A stretch of 15,233 nt of DNA from Candidatus Omnitrophota bacterium (GCA_023247875.1 JAHFFQ010000016.1:1-15233); one strand, 5' to 3'. Positions 5,028 through 11,820 are shown, numbered from the stretch's first letter. A program made the numbers and translations. The notes: generated by a model not told the origin, from the letters alone.

Positions 5028-6122
5028 TTATTTGTTTATTTCCAGTAAAGAATCCCGGGAGCCGTATGGATTTAACCGGTTTAAGGGGTTAACAGGGTCC
5101 TCAACCCAGTTTCCGTCAACTACAAAGCGGTACCGGTAAGATCCCTTGTCCAGTTTCAAATTTTTTGTCCAGCAGCCGTTTGTCTGTTCCATTCGGCTAT
5201 TCTCATCCAGCTTCCAGTTGTTGAATTCTCCTGCCAGGTATACTTCCTTCGCGCCGGGAGCCTTGATCATAAGAGTGACCGTGCCTAATTTTGGCAGGGT
5301 CTCTTTAAGGATCTCCTTCATGCGTTTTTCCATGGTTTTTTCCGGCAAGATAACCGGGGCCGGTGAGCCCTCCTGGGTAATGATCTCCCGTGAGAGCGAG
5401 AAATAATCCTTTGCCCCGCGGCAGTATTTATCAAAGGTGAGGATATGCAAACCCGCGTTCTGCGCCTCTTTTAATTTTACATTCACGTGGATGATATTTG
5501 AAAACATCTTTTCCTTGTAGTCGGATTTGATCTTCTCAAGCATTTTAAAGGAGTGCTGCAGCCTGGAATCGAAGTTGGATACCAGCACTCGGAAATCCAC
5601 ATCATGATTCAGCCTTTCTTTTACCAGTTTGATAATGCTGGTCAGCTGAGCTAACCCCTCCAGGGAAAACCTGCTGGCTTCAACGGGGATGATTATCTCA
5701 CTGGCTGCGCGGATGGCATTAATTGTCAGGATCCCCAGGTTAGGCGGGCAATCGATCAAAATGTAGTCATAGTTGCCTTTAAATTCCCTTAAGGTGTCCC
5801 AGAGCCGGGATTCGCGGCCGATCTCGCCGCTTAACTCCTGCTCCAGTGTGCTCAAGACTATTGATGAAGGGGCTATATCCAGGTTCTCTCCCAGGTTTTG
5901 GATGATATCTTCAAGCCGGGATTTCTTATGGGCCATCTTGGAGAGGACGTTATAAATACTCGTATCTGATTTGATGTTCAGGCCGCTTGAGGCGTGCGCT
6001 TGCGGGTCAAGGTCAATTAACAGGACCCTGCGGCCGTTGGCGGCAAGGGAAGCGGCCAGGTTTATGGATGTGGTTGTTTTTCCGCAACCGCCCTTTTGAT
6101 TCGAAATTGAGATAATGCGCAT
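5028..6122 (-). CDS. ParA-family ATPase fused to a C-terminal CBM48 glycogen-binding domain
   Basis: A 364-residue fusion. Residues 1-250 are a ParA/Soj-type ATPase: deviant Walker A KGGCGKTTT with signature K10 and P-loop K15, Walker A' D39 (LLIDLDPQAHAS) and Walker B D124 (YILIDCPPNLG). Residues 278-364 form an AMPK-beta/isoamylase-type CBM48: VYLAGEFNNWKLDE with W303, then YRYRFVVDGNWVEDPVNP with W339. These correspond to the two glycogen-contacting tryptophans of the AMPK beta subunit, so starch/glycogen binding is plausible. No ParB is nearby; instead GH57 and a membrane-anchored beta-sandwich protein lie upstream. The ribosome-binding site is AGGAGGG, 7 nt before the ATG, and the spacer to the upstream gene is 16 nt. 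By analogy with ParA-like proteins that position carboxysomes or chemoreceptor clusters, it may place or segregate glycogen granules; that role is an inference. Confidence 0.9.
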   Translation of the reverse strand: MRIISISNQKGGCGKTTTSINLAASLAANGRRVLLIDLDPQAHASSGLNIKSDTSIYNVLSKMAHKKSRLEDIIQNLGENLDIAPSSIVLSTLEQELSGEIGRESRLWDTLREFKGNYDYILIDCPPNLGILTINAIRAASEIIIPVEASRFSLEGLAQLTSIIKLVKERLNHDVDFRVLVSNFDSRLQHSFKMLEKIKSDYKEKMFSNIIHVNVKLKEAQNAGLHILTFDKYCRGAKDYFSLSREIITQEGSPAPVILPEKTMEKRMKEILKETLPKLGTVTLMIKAPGAKEVYLAGEFNNWKLDENSRMEQTNGCWTKNLKLDKGSYRYRFVVDGNWVEDPVNPLNRLNPYGSRDSLLEINK

Positions 6123-6138
6123 TTAAATCCCTCCTGTA

Positions 6139-6711
6139 TTATTTTATAACTCTTATATTATCAAGGTAAACTATCCCCGATTTTTGCCGGGCGTTCCATT
6201 CTTCGATGGTAAAGGCCAGGCTCTTCATCTGCCGCCAGTCATTGATTTTGGCGAAACGACTGAGCTCTATTTTTTGATCAGCCCATTTGCCGGGGATGTT
6301 CTTTACGTAAACCTCTGACCTCTCATCAAAGCGGTTGATGAACTCTACCTTTAATGAGATGCTGTCTTTGGGGTTGGTTTTTCTTACCGCAAAGGCCAAA
6401 GCTTTGTATTTGGATAAATTCAGTTGTTTTAAGTTCAGGGAAAAAGTTTCCTTTTTGGCAGGGTCAAAATTAAAGTTTATTTTTGCGGCGTCCTGGTATA
6501 AAAATAAGGCGATCTGGGAGTTCCGGGAGCGGCTGTTCAGGTTATAATAAGTAAGCCCGCTTGCTAAGCTAAAGATTACCAGGGCCGCTGCCAGGATCAG
6601 ATTACGTACCGGCTTAGGATAGGATTTTAACTTGCGTTTTTTCTTTGATGATTTTGAAGAGGCATCCAGGTAAATGCTGGCCAGATGCTCATAGATCTCT
6701 TTCTTATCCAT
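6139..6711 (-). CDS. Membrane-anchored protein with extracytoplasmic CBM-like beta-sandwich
   Basis: A 190-residue single-pass protein. Residues 1-36 are a hydrophilic, strongly basic cytoplasmic segment (MDKKEIYEHLASIYLDASSK followed by a KKKRKLK cluster). Residues 37-56 are one membrane helix without a signal-peptidase site. Residues 65-190 are a beta-rich domain ending MKSLAFTIEEWN and GIVYLDNIRVIK, a pattern like CBM11/galactose-binding-type jelly rolls; this likeness is by eye. It is the first gene of the unit with ParA-CBM48. ParA partners often stimulate the ATPase through a short basic N-terminal peptide, so the basic cytoplasmic tail is a candidate contact site. No Shine-Dalgarno sequence is present; the promoter places transcription start only about 4 nt before the ATG. 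Confidence 0.75.
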   Translation of the reverse strand: MDKKEIYEHLASIYLDASSKSSKKKRKLKSYPKPVRNLILAAALVIFSLASGLTYYNLNSRSRNSQIALFLYQDAAKINFNFDPAKKETFSLNLKQLNLSKYKALAFAVRKTNPKDSISLKVEFINRFDERSEVYVKNIPGKWADQKIELSRFAKINDWRQMKSLAFTIEEWNARQKSGIVYLDNIRVIK

Positions 6712-6721
6712 TTGAAGATAC

Positions 6722-6750
6722 TTTATAACATAAAAGCTGAGCTATGTCAA
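6722..6750 (-). promoter_or_regulatory. Consensus sigma70 promoter of the ParA-CBM48 unit, overlapping the GH57 stop codon
   Basis: On the - strand, TTGACA (6745-6750) and TATAAA (6722-6727) are separated by exactly 17 bp. The TGA stop of the GH57 gene (6747-6749) lies within the -35 box. The expected transcription start, about 6715, leaves only some 4 nt before the ATG at 6711, so this mRNA is close to leaderless. Confidence 0.78.
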
Positions 6751-8291
6751 GGAGTTAAGGGGTCTTTCAGATAATCAGGGGCTTTATGATCTATTAGCTG
6801 GTAGAAATTATTTAAATGCATCCGGAAGAGCCGGTCAAATGAGCCGTCCGGATCTTCACCGTACCACCAGAACCAGTCGCTTCCTTCCAGGATATACATT
6901 TGTTTTAAGGCCAGTTCACTCGGGTCTTTTATTTTTGCAAGGGCCTTCCTGGCGAGCGTAAGCCACTCCCAGGCTTTTACTTTATAGGGGTTGCCTATCC
7001 ATTTGCCGAATTCCCCGTAAATCCAGGAGCCGGCGCTTAAGCGCTTGATCTCAAGCTTCGCCGGATTTTTTTGAAGGTATTCGCTTACCGTCGTAGTCCT
7101 GACAAAATCAGTTTCGCTTATGCGATTATAAAATAATTCCAGGAAGTCATGGCCGTCATTCCTGAAATACTCCCAGGCATTTTCTCCGTCCATGGCAATG
7201 GTGACCAGGATATCTTTTCCCTTGAATGCCTTGTTGATATTTTCAAGGTGGGCCATGAAATCATTTACCGCATCCACCTCTTTCATCTTATGGTAAGTAA
7301 AGCCGATCAGGTCGGAAAGGTTACGGTCGCGGAAAACTATGTTAAGTGCCCCTCCCTTCCTTTTCAATAGATGGGGCTGGTAAAGCAGTTTTGTGTCGCG
7401 TTTTTTTATTTTCAGGGATTTGAACAGGATAGCTTCATCGGCCACGATCCATTCTATGCCGGATTCAATGATGAACGGCAGGATATGCTCACTTACTGCT
7501 TCCTCCGAAGGCCACATGCCAAGAGGTGCTGTTTCAAACCTTTGTTTATAAAATTCAACCGCGCTTTTTATATGCTCCCCGGCGTCCTGGGGAAAACTGA
7601 ATTCCTCCTTGGGCAGGAGCGTTTTTTTGTTCGCCTCTTTGGCGACATTTGTGCTGCACAATAAAGGCAGGATAGGATGATAATACGGGGTAACGCTTAT
7701 TTCAATCCGGTTATTCTCTTTGAAAAGACGGTAGGCCGGGATTATCCCTTTTAATATCTCCAGCTGTTTATCCAGGGCCACCTGTTTATCCTCTTCACTG
7801 AAGAACCTCTCCTTAAGCATTATTTTCTTAAGCTCCGGGATATTCCGGCGGAATGACGGGTCGATCCAGGCGAGATTAAAGCATAGCTGCAGGTCGAGGT
7901 AATCCTGGGTGGAAAATTCCAAGCCGCGGTGTTTGCGGGTGTAAAGCTCATAATAACGCGGGAATGTCGCTATGACCCGCTCTTTGTTTATGGAAAAAAA
8001 GTTGCTCAGGATGAATTCTTTATCGGATCTAGTCAGTTCAATCGCGGGTTTTTTGGACAGCTCAAGATAGGTATCTTTAACCCGGCCCATATTATAATCT
8101 TCTACCTGTTCAAATAATGACGGGACAACGTTAAAGGTTTGTTTGATTTTGGGGAATTTTTCCAGGAGCTGCACCATATCCAGGTAATCCTTTATCCCGT
8201 GCAGCCTTACCCAGGGCAAGTCGCTTGCCTGGGTAAGCAGGTTCTTATAATACGGCTGGTGCATATGGAAGATAAAGGCGAGATTTAGCAT
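6747..8291 (-). CDS. Glycoside hydrolase family 57 enzyme (alpha-glucan-active)
   Basis: A 514-residue cytoplasmic enzyme (no signal peptide). GH57 motifs are present in order: FIFHMHQPYY (H9, H11), EISVTPYYHPILPLL (197-211), GMWPSEEAVSEHIL with the probable nucleophile E263, FRDRNLSDLIGF with the catalytic Asp (D322 or D327), and ITIAMDGENAWEYF-type TIAMDGENAWEYF (364-376). The helical C-terminal part ends with EGSDWFWWYGEDPDG. These motifs are closest to the amylase/amylopullulanase/4-alpha-glucanotransferase branch of GH57, so it should act on alpha-1,4 (and perhaps alpha-1,6) linkages of glycogen or maltodextrin; exact specificity cannot be read from motifs. No ribosome-binding site precedes the ATG, and only 18 nt separate it from the porin terminator. 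It lies directly upstream of the ParA-CBM48 unit. Confidence 0.93.
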   Translation of the reverse strand: MLNLAFIFHMHQPYYKNLLTQASDLPWVRLHGIKDYLDMVQLLEKFPKIKQTFNVVPSLFEQVEDYNMGRVKDTYLELSKKPAIELTRSDKEFILSNFFSINKERVIATFPRYYELYTRKHRGLEFSTQDYLDLQLCFNLAWIDPSFRRNIPELKKIMLKERFFSEEDKQVALDKQLEILKGIIPAYRLFKENNRIEISVTPYYHPILPLLCSTNVAKEANKKTLLPKEEFSFPQDAGEHIKSAVEFYKQRFETAPLGMWPSEEAVSEHILPFIIESGIEWIVADEAILFKSLKIKKRDTKLLYQPHLLKRKGGALNIVFRDRNLSDLIGFTYHKMKEVDAVNDFMAHLENINKAFKGKDILVTIAMDGENAWEYFRNDGHDFLELFYNRISETDFVRTTTVSEYLQKNPAKLEIKRLSAGSWIYGEFGKWIGNPYKVKAWEWLTLARKALAKIKDPSELALKQMYILEGSDWFWWYGEDPDGSFDRLFRMHLNNFYQLIDHKAPDYLKDPLTP

Positions 8292-8309
8292 TAGAGTTAT
8301 TCGCAGTGT

Positions 8310-8354
8310 AATAAAAAAGCCCTGGAGGATTTAAGCCCCCAGGGCTTTTTTATT
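8310..8354 (-). terminator. Strong rho-independent terminator after the porin gene
   Basis: A 16-bp perfect stem (8310-8325 with 8339-8354, core AGCCCTGG/CCAGGGCT) and a 13-nt loop, flanked by A's on one side and T's on the other, so it can act in both directions. It lies 14 nt after the porin stop and just upstream of the GH57 start. Confidence 0.92.
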
Positions 8355-8368
8355 TTACATAAGTTGTA

Positions 8369-9721
8369 TTAGAATACAACCTTCATGGAGCCGATCAACT
8401 GAGTTGCGGTCTGTTTTTCAACATCCCATACTTTTCCAGGCACGAATATGCCCGCAGTTAATCCAAACTGCACATCTTCGGTGTAATCATAGGTAGCAGT
8501 GACATCGATTTCATCACCAAGATGTCTCTTGCCTTCCCTAAGGTTAGCACCACTGATGTACCGGTTAGTTCCATCATAGAAATGCTGGCTATTATATGTC
8601 CAAGTGCCTCTTTTGACGCTGGCCATATCAAAATAACCATAAAGCATTGAGAGTGTAACATCCTCAACCGGTTTGCAGCTGGCTCTCAGGTTGTATACGC
8701 TTAAGTCGCTGAAAGCTAAAAGCGCGTAAGCGATATTACCGAGTTTTTGATCATAGAACATGGAATCCCAGCCTTTTTCAGTGCTTGCATCGCCGCTTTT
8801 ATTTCCAGACAGGAGGGTATAGCTGGCTCCGATCTTAGGAGTCATCTTAACCTTGGCAAAAGTATAATCTGCCATTGCCTGAATGGCATATGCGTTATGC
8901 TGGTTGTAATTAATTGAGGTGTCGGTGGCACCGTCATTCTTACCGAATTGAAATGCGCCTTCCAAGGACATGGTAAGGTTATCAATCGGGGTGGCTGAAA
9001 CTAAGGCACCCACGGTGTTAACTTTATCAGCTTTTCCCTTGCTGGCAGATGTGCCGTCGTTATTGTCGCTCTTCAAGAAATAATAAGCTGACAGGTTAAC
9101 CTTTTTGTTCAATGCGTAGGTAGCATTAATACCGCCTAAATTAGTATCATTCTTTCTTGTAGTATCTTGCGAGTTGACTTTAGCATAAACTAAATCCACA
9201 ACCAGAGGGTCATAATCGAGGGTTGCGCGGATCGCGTCAAATGCTTTTCTTTCAGTTAGATCAGTAGGTATGTTTATTTTACCAGAAGGTACCTGCGCCC
9301 TACCAATGATCAGGCTGTTGCCAAAACTCATTTCCTGACGTCCAATGGTCAAGGTTAAAGGAGAATACAGAAATTCCTTTAAGGTAACATAGGCAAGGTC
9401 AAGATTAATGTTATCGGATCCGCTGGAATTGGTGTCATTCTGGCCATTCCAGACTCTTTCATTGATCAGTCTCACGGTCGCCATAACGTTGTCCGTAAGG
9501 TCCGCATCGATGCGCACCCTGGTTTGGGTCATGAAAAGAGATTGATCGATGTTCTTCTTGTCCCCTGCTGCTCCCGCGGCCAGATTGAAATGGTTCCTTG
9601 CTACTCCACTGGCAATGATGTCACCACTTACCTTTACGTTCTGCACTTCGGCGTAGGCAGGGCTGAATGCCAACCCAGCTACCAAAGCAAGCGCTAATAC
9701 TGCTATTAAGCGTTTACTCAT
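8369..9721 (-). CDS. Outer-membrane beta-barrel porin (alginate-export-like)
   Basis: A 450-residue exported protein. The signal peptide MSKRLIAVLALALVAGLAFS is followed by an AYA cleavage site (after residue 24). The mature protein has alternating polar/aromatic strands typical of a barrel (MTQTRVRIDADLTDNVMATV, YVTLKEFLYSPLTLTIGRQE, DAIRATLDYDPLVVDLVYAK) and ends in KVVF, with the terminal Phe needed for outer-membrane assembly. RINER/TIGRQE-like segments resemble the alginate_exp porin group; substrate is unknown. The ribosome-binding site is AAGGAGGAG. Its strong promoter, long structured leader and efficient terminator indicate a highly expressed single-gene unit, probably a major surface porin. 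Confidence 0.88.
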   Translation of the reverse strand: MSKRLIAVLALALVAGLAFSPAYAEVQNVKVSGDIIASGVARNHFNLAAGAAGDKKNIDQSLFMTQTRVRIDADLTDNVMATVRLINERVWNGQNDTNSSGSDNINLDLAYVTLKEFLYSPLTLTIGRQEMSFGNSLIIGRAQVPSGKINIPTDLTERKAFDAIRATLDYDPLVVDLVYAKVNSQDTTRKNDTNLGGINATYALNKKVNLSAYYFLKSDNNDGTSASKGKADKVNTVGALVSATPIDNLTMSLEGAFQFGKNDGATDTSINYNQHNAYAIQAMADYTFAKVKMTPKIGASYTLLSGNKSGDASTEKGWDSMFYDQKLGNIAYALLAFSDLSVYNLRASCKPVEDVTLSMLYGYFDMASVKRGTWTYNSQHFYDGTNRYISGANLREGKRHLGDEIDVTATYDYTEDVQFGLTAGIFVPGKVWDVEKQTATQLIGSMKVVF

Positions 9722-9768
9722 TTTCTTTCTCCTCCTTTTTTGTTAACTGTTGTTGAATATATGTTTAA

Positions 9769-9793
9769 CCAGGCCAATAATCTTATTGCCTGG
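9769..9793 (-). promoter_or_regulatory. Stable hairpin in the porin mRNA leader
   Basis: In gene orientation CCAGG-CAATAA pairs with TTATTG-G-CCTGG: 11 bp with a single bulged G and a 2-nt apex (probably opened to a larger loop). It lies roughly 30 nt into a leader of about 90 nt and about 50 nt before the ATG. It has no T tail, so it is more likely an mRNA-stabilising or regulatory structure than a terminator. Confidence 0.65.
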
Positions 9794-9817
9794 GATGATT
9801 TCTGTTTTCTTAAAGGT

Positions 9818-9845
9818 ATTTTACACATAACTCTTTATTTGTCAA
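9818..9845 (-). promoter_or_regulatory. Sigma70-type promoter of the porin gene
   Basis: TTGACA (9840-9845) and TAAAAT (9818-9823), 16 bp apart on the - strand. The start site should be near 9811, giving a long leader. The -35 box lies in the loop of an inverted repeat AACTCTT/AAGAGTT (9829-9835, 9844-9850), a possible operator. Confidence 0.75.
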
Positions 9846-9853
9846 GAGTTTTT

Positions 9854-10327
9854 TTACTTGACCGGAGACTTTGCCTTTTTAGGCACGATTTGCGATTTCG
9901 GGCCCAGGGATATGGTTAGAATGATGGCGCTGCCTTTCGGCTCCATGGTAATTATGCAGCTTTCATTCTCTCGCTCAAAGTTCATAAGCCGCTGTCCGTA
10001 TTCAACGATATTTACCAGGTTCCAGTTATACATGGGCATTTGTTCTTTGTAAAAATTGACTACCTGGTCAGGGTTATTTTTACCCTGGTATTTTAAAACA
10101 CCCACGCGCACCCCTGAACTTTCAAAAGAGTATGACTGGGTAGGGAGGTTCTTTAAACCGACAGGCACAGGAACGTCCGAAAACTTCAGGATTGCCTGCG
10201 GCTCAAGTGAGCCGGCATTAGCGGATTTTGCGCCTGGATTATCCGAGAAGGTTGAACATCCCAAAATAGCGGCGCTTAGAATACAAGATGCAGCAGACAG
10301 GAAAAATAATTTCGCGAAAGAACTCAT
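9854..10327 (-). CDS. Lipoprotein of unknown function
   Basis: A 157-residue exported lipoprotein: a hydrophobic signal segment and an ILGC lipobox with the lipidated C24, followed by a Ser/Ala/Gly linker. The mature domain (about residues 45-150) reads KFSDVPVPVGLKNLPTQSYS, RVGVLKYQGKNNPDQVVNFY and KEQMPMYNWNLVN, then an acidic/aromatic strand region. The alternating pattern suggests a small alpha/beta domain common in Gram-negative-type lipoproteins, but I do not recognise a named family. The residue after the Cys is Ser, so outer-membrane sorting is expected if Lol rules apply. The ATG overlaps the stop of the PHP gene by 4 nt (ATGA), with AGGAGGGG immediately upstream, so translation is coupled. 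Confidence 0.82.
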   Translation of the reverse strand: MSSFAKLFFLSAASCILSAAILGCSTFSDNPGAKSANAGSLEPQAILKFSDVPVPVGLKNLPTQSYSFESSGVRVGVLKYQGKNNPDQVVNFYKEQMPMYNWNLVNIVEYGQRLMNFERENESCIITMEPKGSAIILTISLGPKSQIVPKKAKSPVK

Positions 10328-10977
10328 TTCCCCTCCTTTTTGATTAGGAATTCCTCCAGCTCCTTATAAATATTATCGATTTCAGCCCGGGTCAATCCGG
10401 AATCCAATCCTACCTTTATCAGTTCATCCGGACTGATTATGTCTTCGGGGGCATGGCTGTCATTATTTAAGATTAATTTTGCCCCGAATTTTCTGGCCTG
10501 TTTTATTACGTAGGCGTTAGTTTCGCTGTGGCCGCGCCTGCTGGTGACCTCAAGGAATATCCCGCGTTCTTTGGCCAGGCGCGTATCTTCATCGGAGATC
10601 AATCCCGGGTGGGCCAGTATATCTATATCCGCCAAGAGGGCTAAGCGGTTGGTGTCTTTTGCCACCGGCTCAACCGGGGTTTCGCCGTGGGCAATAATGA
10701 TCTTGATCCCCTCCTTCCTGGCCAATGCCGCCAGTGGCTTGAACTGCTCCGGAGGCAGGTGGGTCAATTCGATCCCCGGAAGGATTTTTATCCCTGAATT
10801 TTTCGGCCAGCGACGGCAGAACTCCACGATGGCTTTAGAGGCCTGCTTAATGTTGCTGTAGTCCGCGTGGTCGGTTATGGCGATTGTCTTGTAGCCTTTA
10901 TCCTGATAGCGTACCGCTACCTCCGAAGGAAGAAGCTGGCCGTCGCTTAAAAATGTGTGTGCGTGTAAATTATACAT
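10324..10977 (-). CDS. PHP-domain phosphoesterase
   Basis: A 217-residue protein with the full set of PHP metal-binding motifs: NLHAHTFLSDG (H5, H7, D12), TDHAD (H37), PGIELTH (E70), IAHGET (H97), LAHPG (H123) and NNDSHAP (D173, H175). PHP proteins of this size hydrolyse phosphate esters or nucleotides with a two- or three-metal centre, for example histidinol-phosphatase- or YcdX-type proteins; substrate is unknown. The start at 10977 is chosen because AAGGTG lies just upstream and the protein then begins at the first PHP strand; an in-frame start at 11043 would translate the downstream 79-bp repeat. It overlaps the lipoprotein gene by 4 nt. Confidence 0.88.
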   Translation of the reverse strand: MYNLHAHTFLSDGQLLPSEVAVRYQDKGYKTIAITDHADYSNIKQASKAIVEFCRRWPKNSGIKILPGIELTHLPPEQFKPLAALARKEGIKIIIAHGETPVEPVAKDTNRLALLADIDILAHPGLISDEDTRLAKERGIFLEVTSRRGHSETNAYVIKQARKFGAKLILNNDSHAPEDIISPDELIKVGLDSGLTRAEIDNIYKELEEFLIKKEGK

Positions 10978-11158
10978 TGAGCACCTTAAATATTTATCCG
11001 GCGAAACACTTGCGAGTGAAGCGAGCAAGTGCGAACCGTTCATCCTGCCGATATTTATATGCCCCTGGCAGGAATTTGAGCTCCTTACGTTCTAGTCCGG
11101 CGAAACACTTGCGAGTGAAGCGAGCAAGTGCGAACCGTTCATCCTGCCGATATTTATA
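10978..11158. other. Spacer between tRNA-Arg and the PHP gene, filled by the tandem repeat
   Basis: Besides the two 79-bp units this spacer has only AT-rich linker sequence and the PHP ribosome-binding site (AAGGTG). I see no convincing promoter. Frames open across it on both strands, but they translate repeats and tRNA sequence. Confidence 0.7.
10997..11075 (-). repeat. 79-bp direct repeat, copy distal to tRNA-Arg
   Basis: Identical over 79 bp to 11096-11174, with a 99-bp period. Its last 16 bp (11060-11075) duplicate the 3' end of tRNA-Arg (acceptor 3' strand and part of the T arm); the rest contains a CACTTGC/GCAAGTG hairpin (11007-11013, 11025-11031). It is a partial, non-functional tRNA copy. 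Confidence 0.93.
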
Positions 11159-11174
11159 TGCCCCTGGCAGGAAT
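11096..11174 (-). repeat. 79-bp direct repeat, copy joined to tRNA-Arg
   Basis: This second perfect copy runs from the 3' flank into the last 16 nt of the intact tRNA gene (11159-11174). The spacer between copies (11076-11095) is unique. The block looks like a local duplication whose boundary fell inside the tRNA, or the remnant of an element that used the tRNA end as its target. Confidence 0.93.
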
Positions 11175-11232
11175 CGAACCTGCCGCACACAGTTTAGGAA
11201 ACTGTTGCTCTATCCTTATGAGCTACAGGGGC
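11159..11232 (-). tRNA. tRNA-Arg (anticodon CCU)
   Basis: A complete 74-nt cloverleaf read on the - strand. The 7-bp acceptor stem GCCCCTG/CAGGGGC is followed by discriminator A. The D arm is GCTC...GAGC, the anticodon stem is ACAGT/ACTGT with loop TTCCTAA (anticodon CCT, reading AGG), and the T arm is GCAGG-TTCGATT-CCTGC. No CCA is encoded after the discriminator. It starts 21 nt after the apt stop codon, so it is probably transcribed with apt and processed out. Base 15 is T rather than the usual purine. Confidence 0.95.
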
Positions 11233-11253
11233 AGATTGCCCTTGCGGGCTATT

Positions 11254-11820
11254 CTATTCTCCTTCAAACTTGACCAAAGAATATACGGGGTAGCCTTTTA
11301 ATTTCTCCTTGCCCCCAAGGTCAACCAGCTCTATGACAAAACCTATACCCCGGATCGTCCCCTTTAACTGTTTTATCAAATCGATCACCGCCCTTGCCGT
11401 GCCGCCGGTAGCTAAAAGGTCATCAATGATAAGGATTTTTTCACCTGGTTTAACCGCGTCCTTATGGATCTCCAGGGTGTCTGTCCCGTATTCCAGCTGG
11501 TAAGTAGCGGAAATGGTCTTATAGGGCAGTTTGCCTTTTTTGCGCACCGGCACGAATCCGGCGCCGATCTTATGGGCCAGGGCTGCGCCAAAGATAAAAC
11601 CGCGCGCCTCCACCCCTATCACTTTATCAATCCCCATGTTTTTATATTTCCTGGCCAGGAGATCAACGGATTTTTTAAAGGCCGCTCTATTTTGGATCAA
11701 AGTAGTCACATCGCGGAAAAGGATGCCCGGCTTGGGGAAGTCGGGTATGTTTCTTATGGATTTTTCCAAAAACCGGTTATCCTTAGCGGGTTTCTTTACA
11801 GCTCTCTTTTTTAAGGTCAT
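11254..11820 (-). CDS. apt: Adenine phosphoribosyltransferase
   Basis: A 188-residue cytoplasmic purine-salvage enzyme that joins adenine to PRPP to give AMP. Visible family features are RNIPDFPKPGILFRDVTT (residues 23-40), IGVEARGFIFG (68-78), the flexible-loop segment VRKKGKLPYKT, and the PRPP-binding loop ILIIDDLLATGGTA (129-142). A basic N-terminal extension of about 16 residues (MTLKKRAVKKPAKDNR) precedes the usual start, slightly longer than typical Apt. The ATG overlaps the sigma-factor stop by 4 nt (ATGA), with AGGAGA upstream, giving translational coupling; a tRNA gene follows closely. Confidence 0.96.
   Translation of the reverse strand: MTLKKRAVKKPAKDNRFLEKSIRNIPDFPKPGILFRDVTTLIQNRAAFKKSVDLLARKYKNMGIDKVIGVEARGFIFGAALAHKIGAGFVPVRKKGKLPYKTISATYQLEYGTDTLEIHKDAVKPGEKILIIDDLLATGGTARAVIDLIKQLKGTIRGIGFVIELVDLGGKEKLKGYPVYSLVKFEGE

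Noticed and set aside
8292..8309. A separate GH57 promoter between the terminator and the start codon
   Set aside because: AATAAC at a suitable place resembles a -10 box, but no -35 box fits and the terminator stem occupies the space; too weak to annotate.
9829..9855. AACTCTT/AAGAGTT stem followed by a T run, read on the + strand as a terminator
   Set aside because: No + strand gene precedes it and the stem is short and AT-rich; the overlap with the porin -35 box is the better reading.
10978..11043. N-terminal extension of the PHP protein from a start at 11043
   Set aside because: The extension is translated repeat sequence, and a ribosome-binding site sits directly before 10977.
10997..11174. 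CRISPR array
   Set aside because: Only two 79-bp units with a 20-bp spacer, and the unit contains a tRNA end; unit length and number do not fit CRISPR.
10884..11273. Open frames on both strands across the repeats and tRNA (for example 10884-11273 + and 10994-11188 -)
   Set aside because: They translate the 79-bp repeat and tRNA-Arg, show internal duplication only for that reason, and have no start signals; they are spurious.
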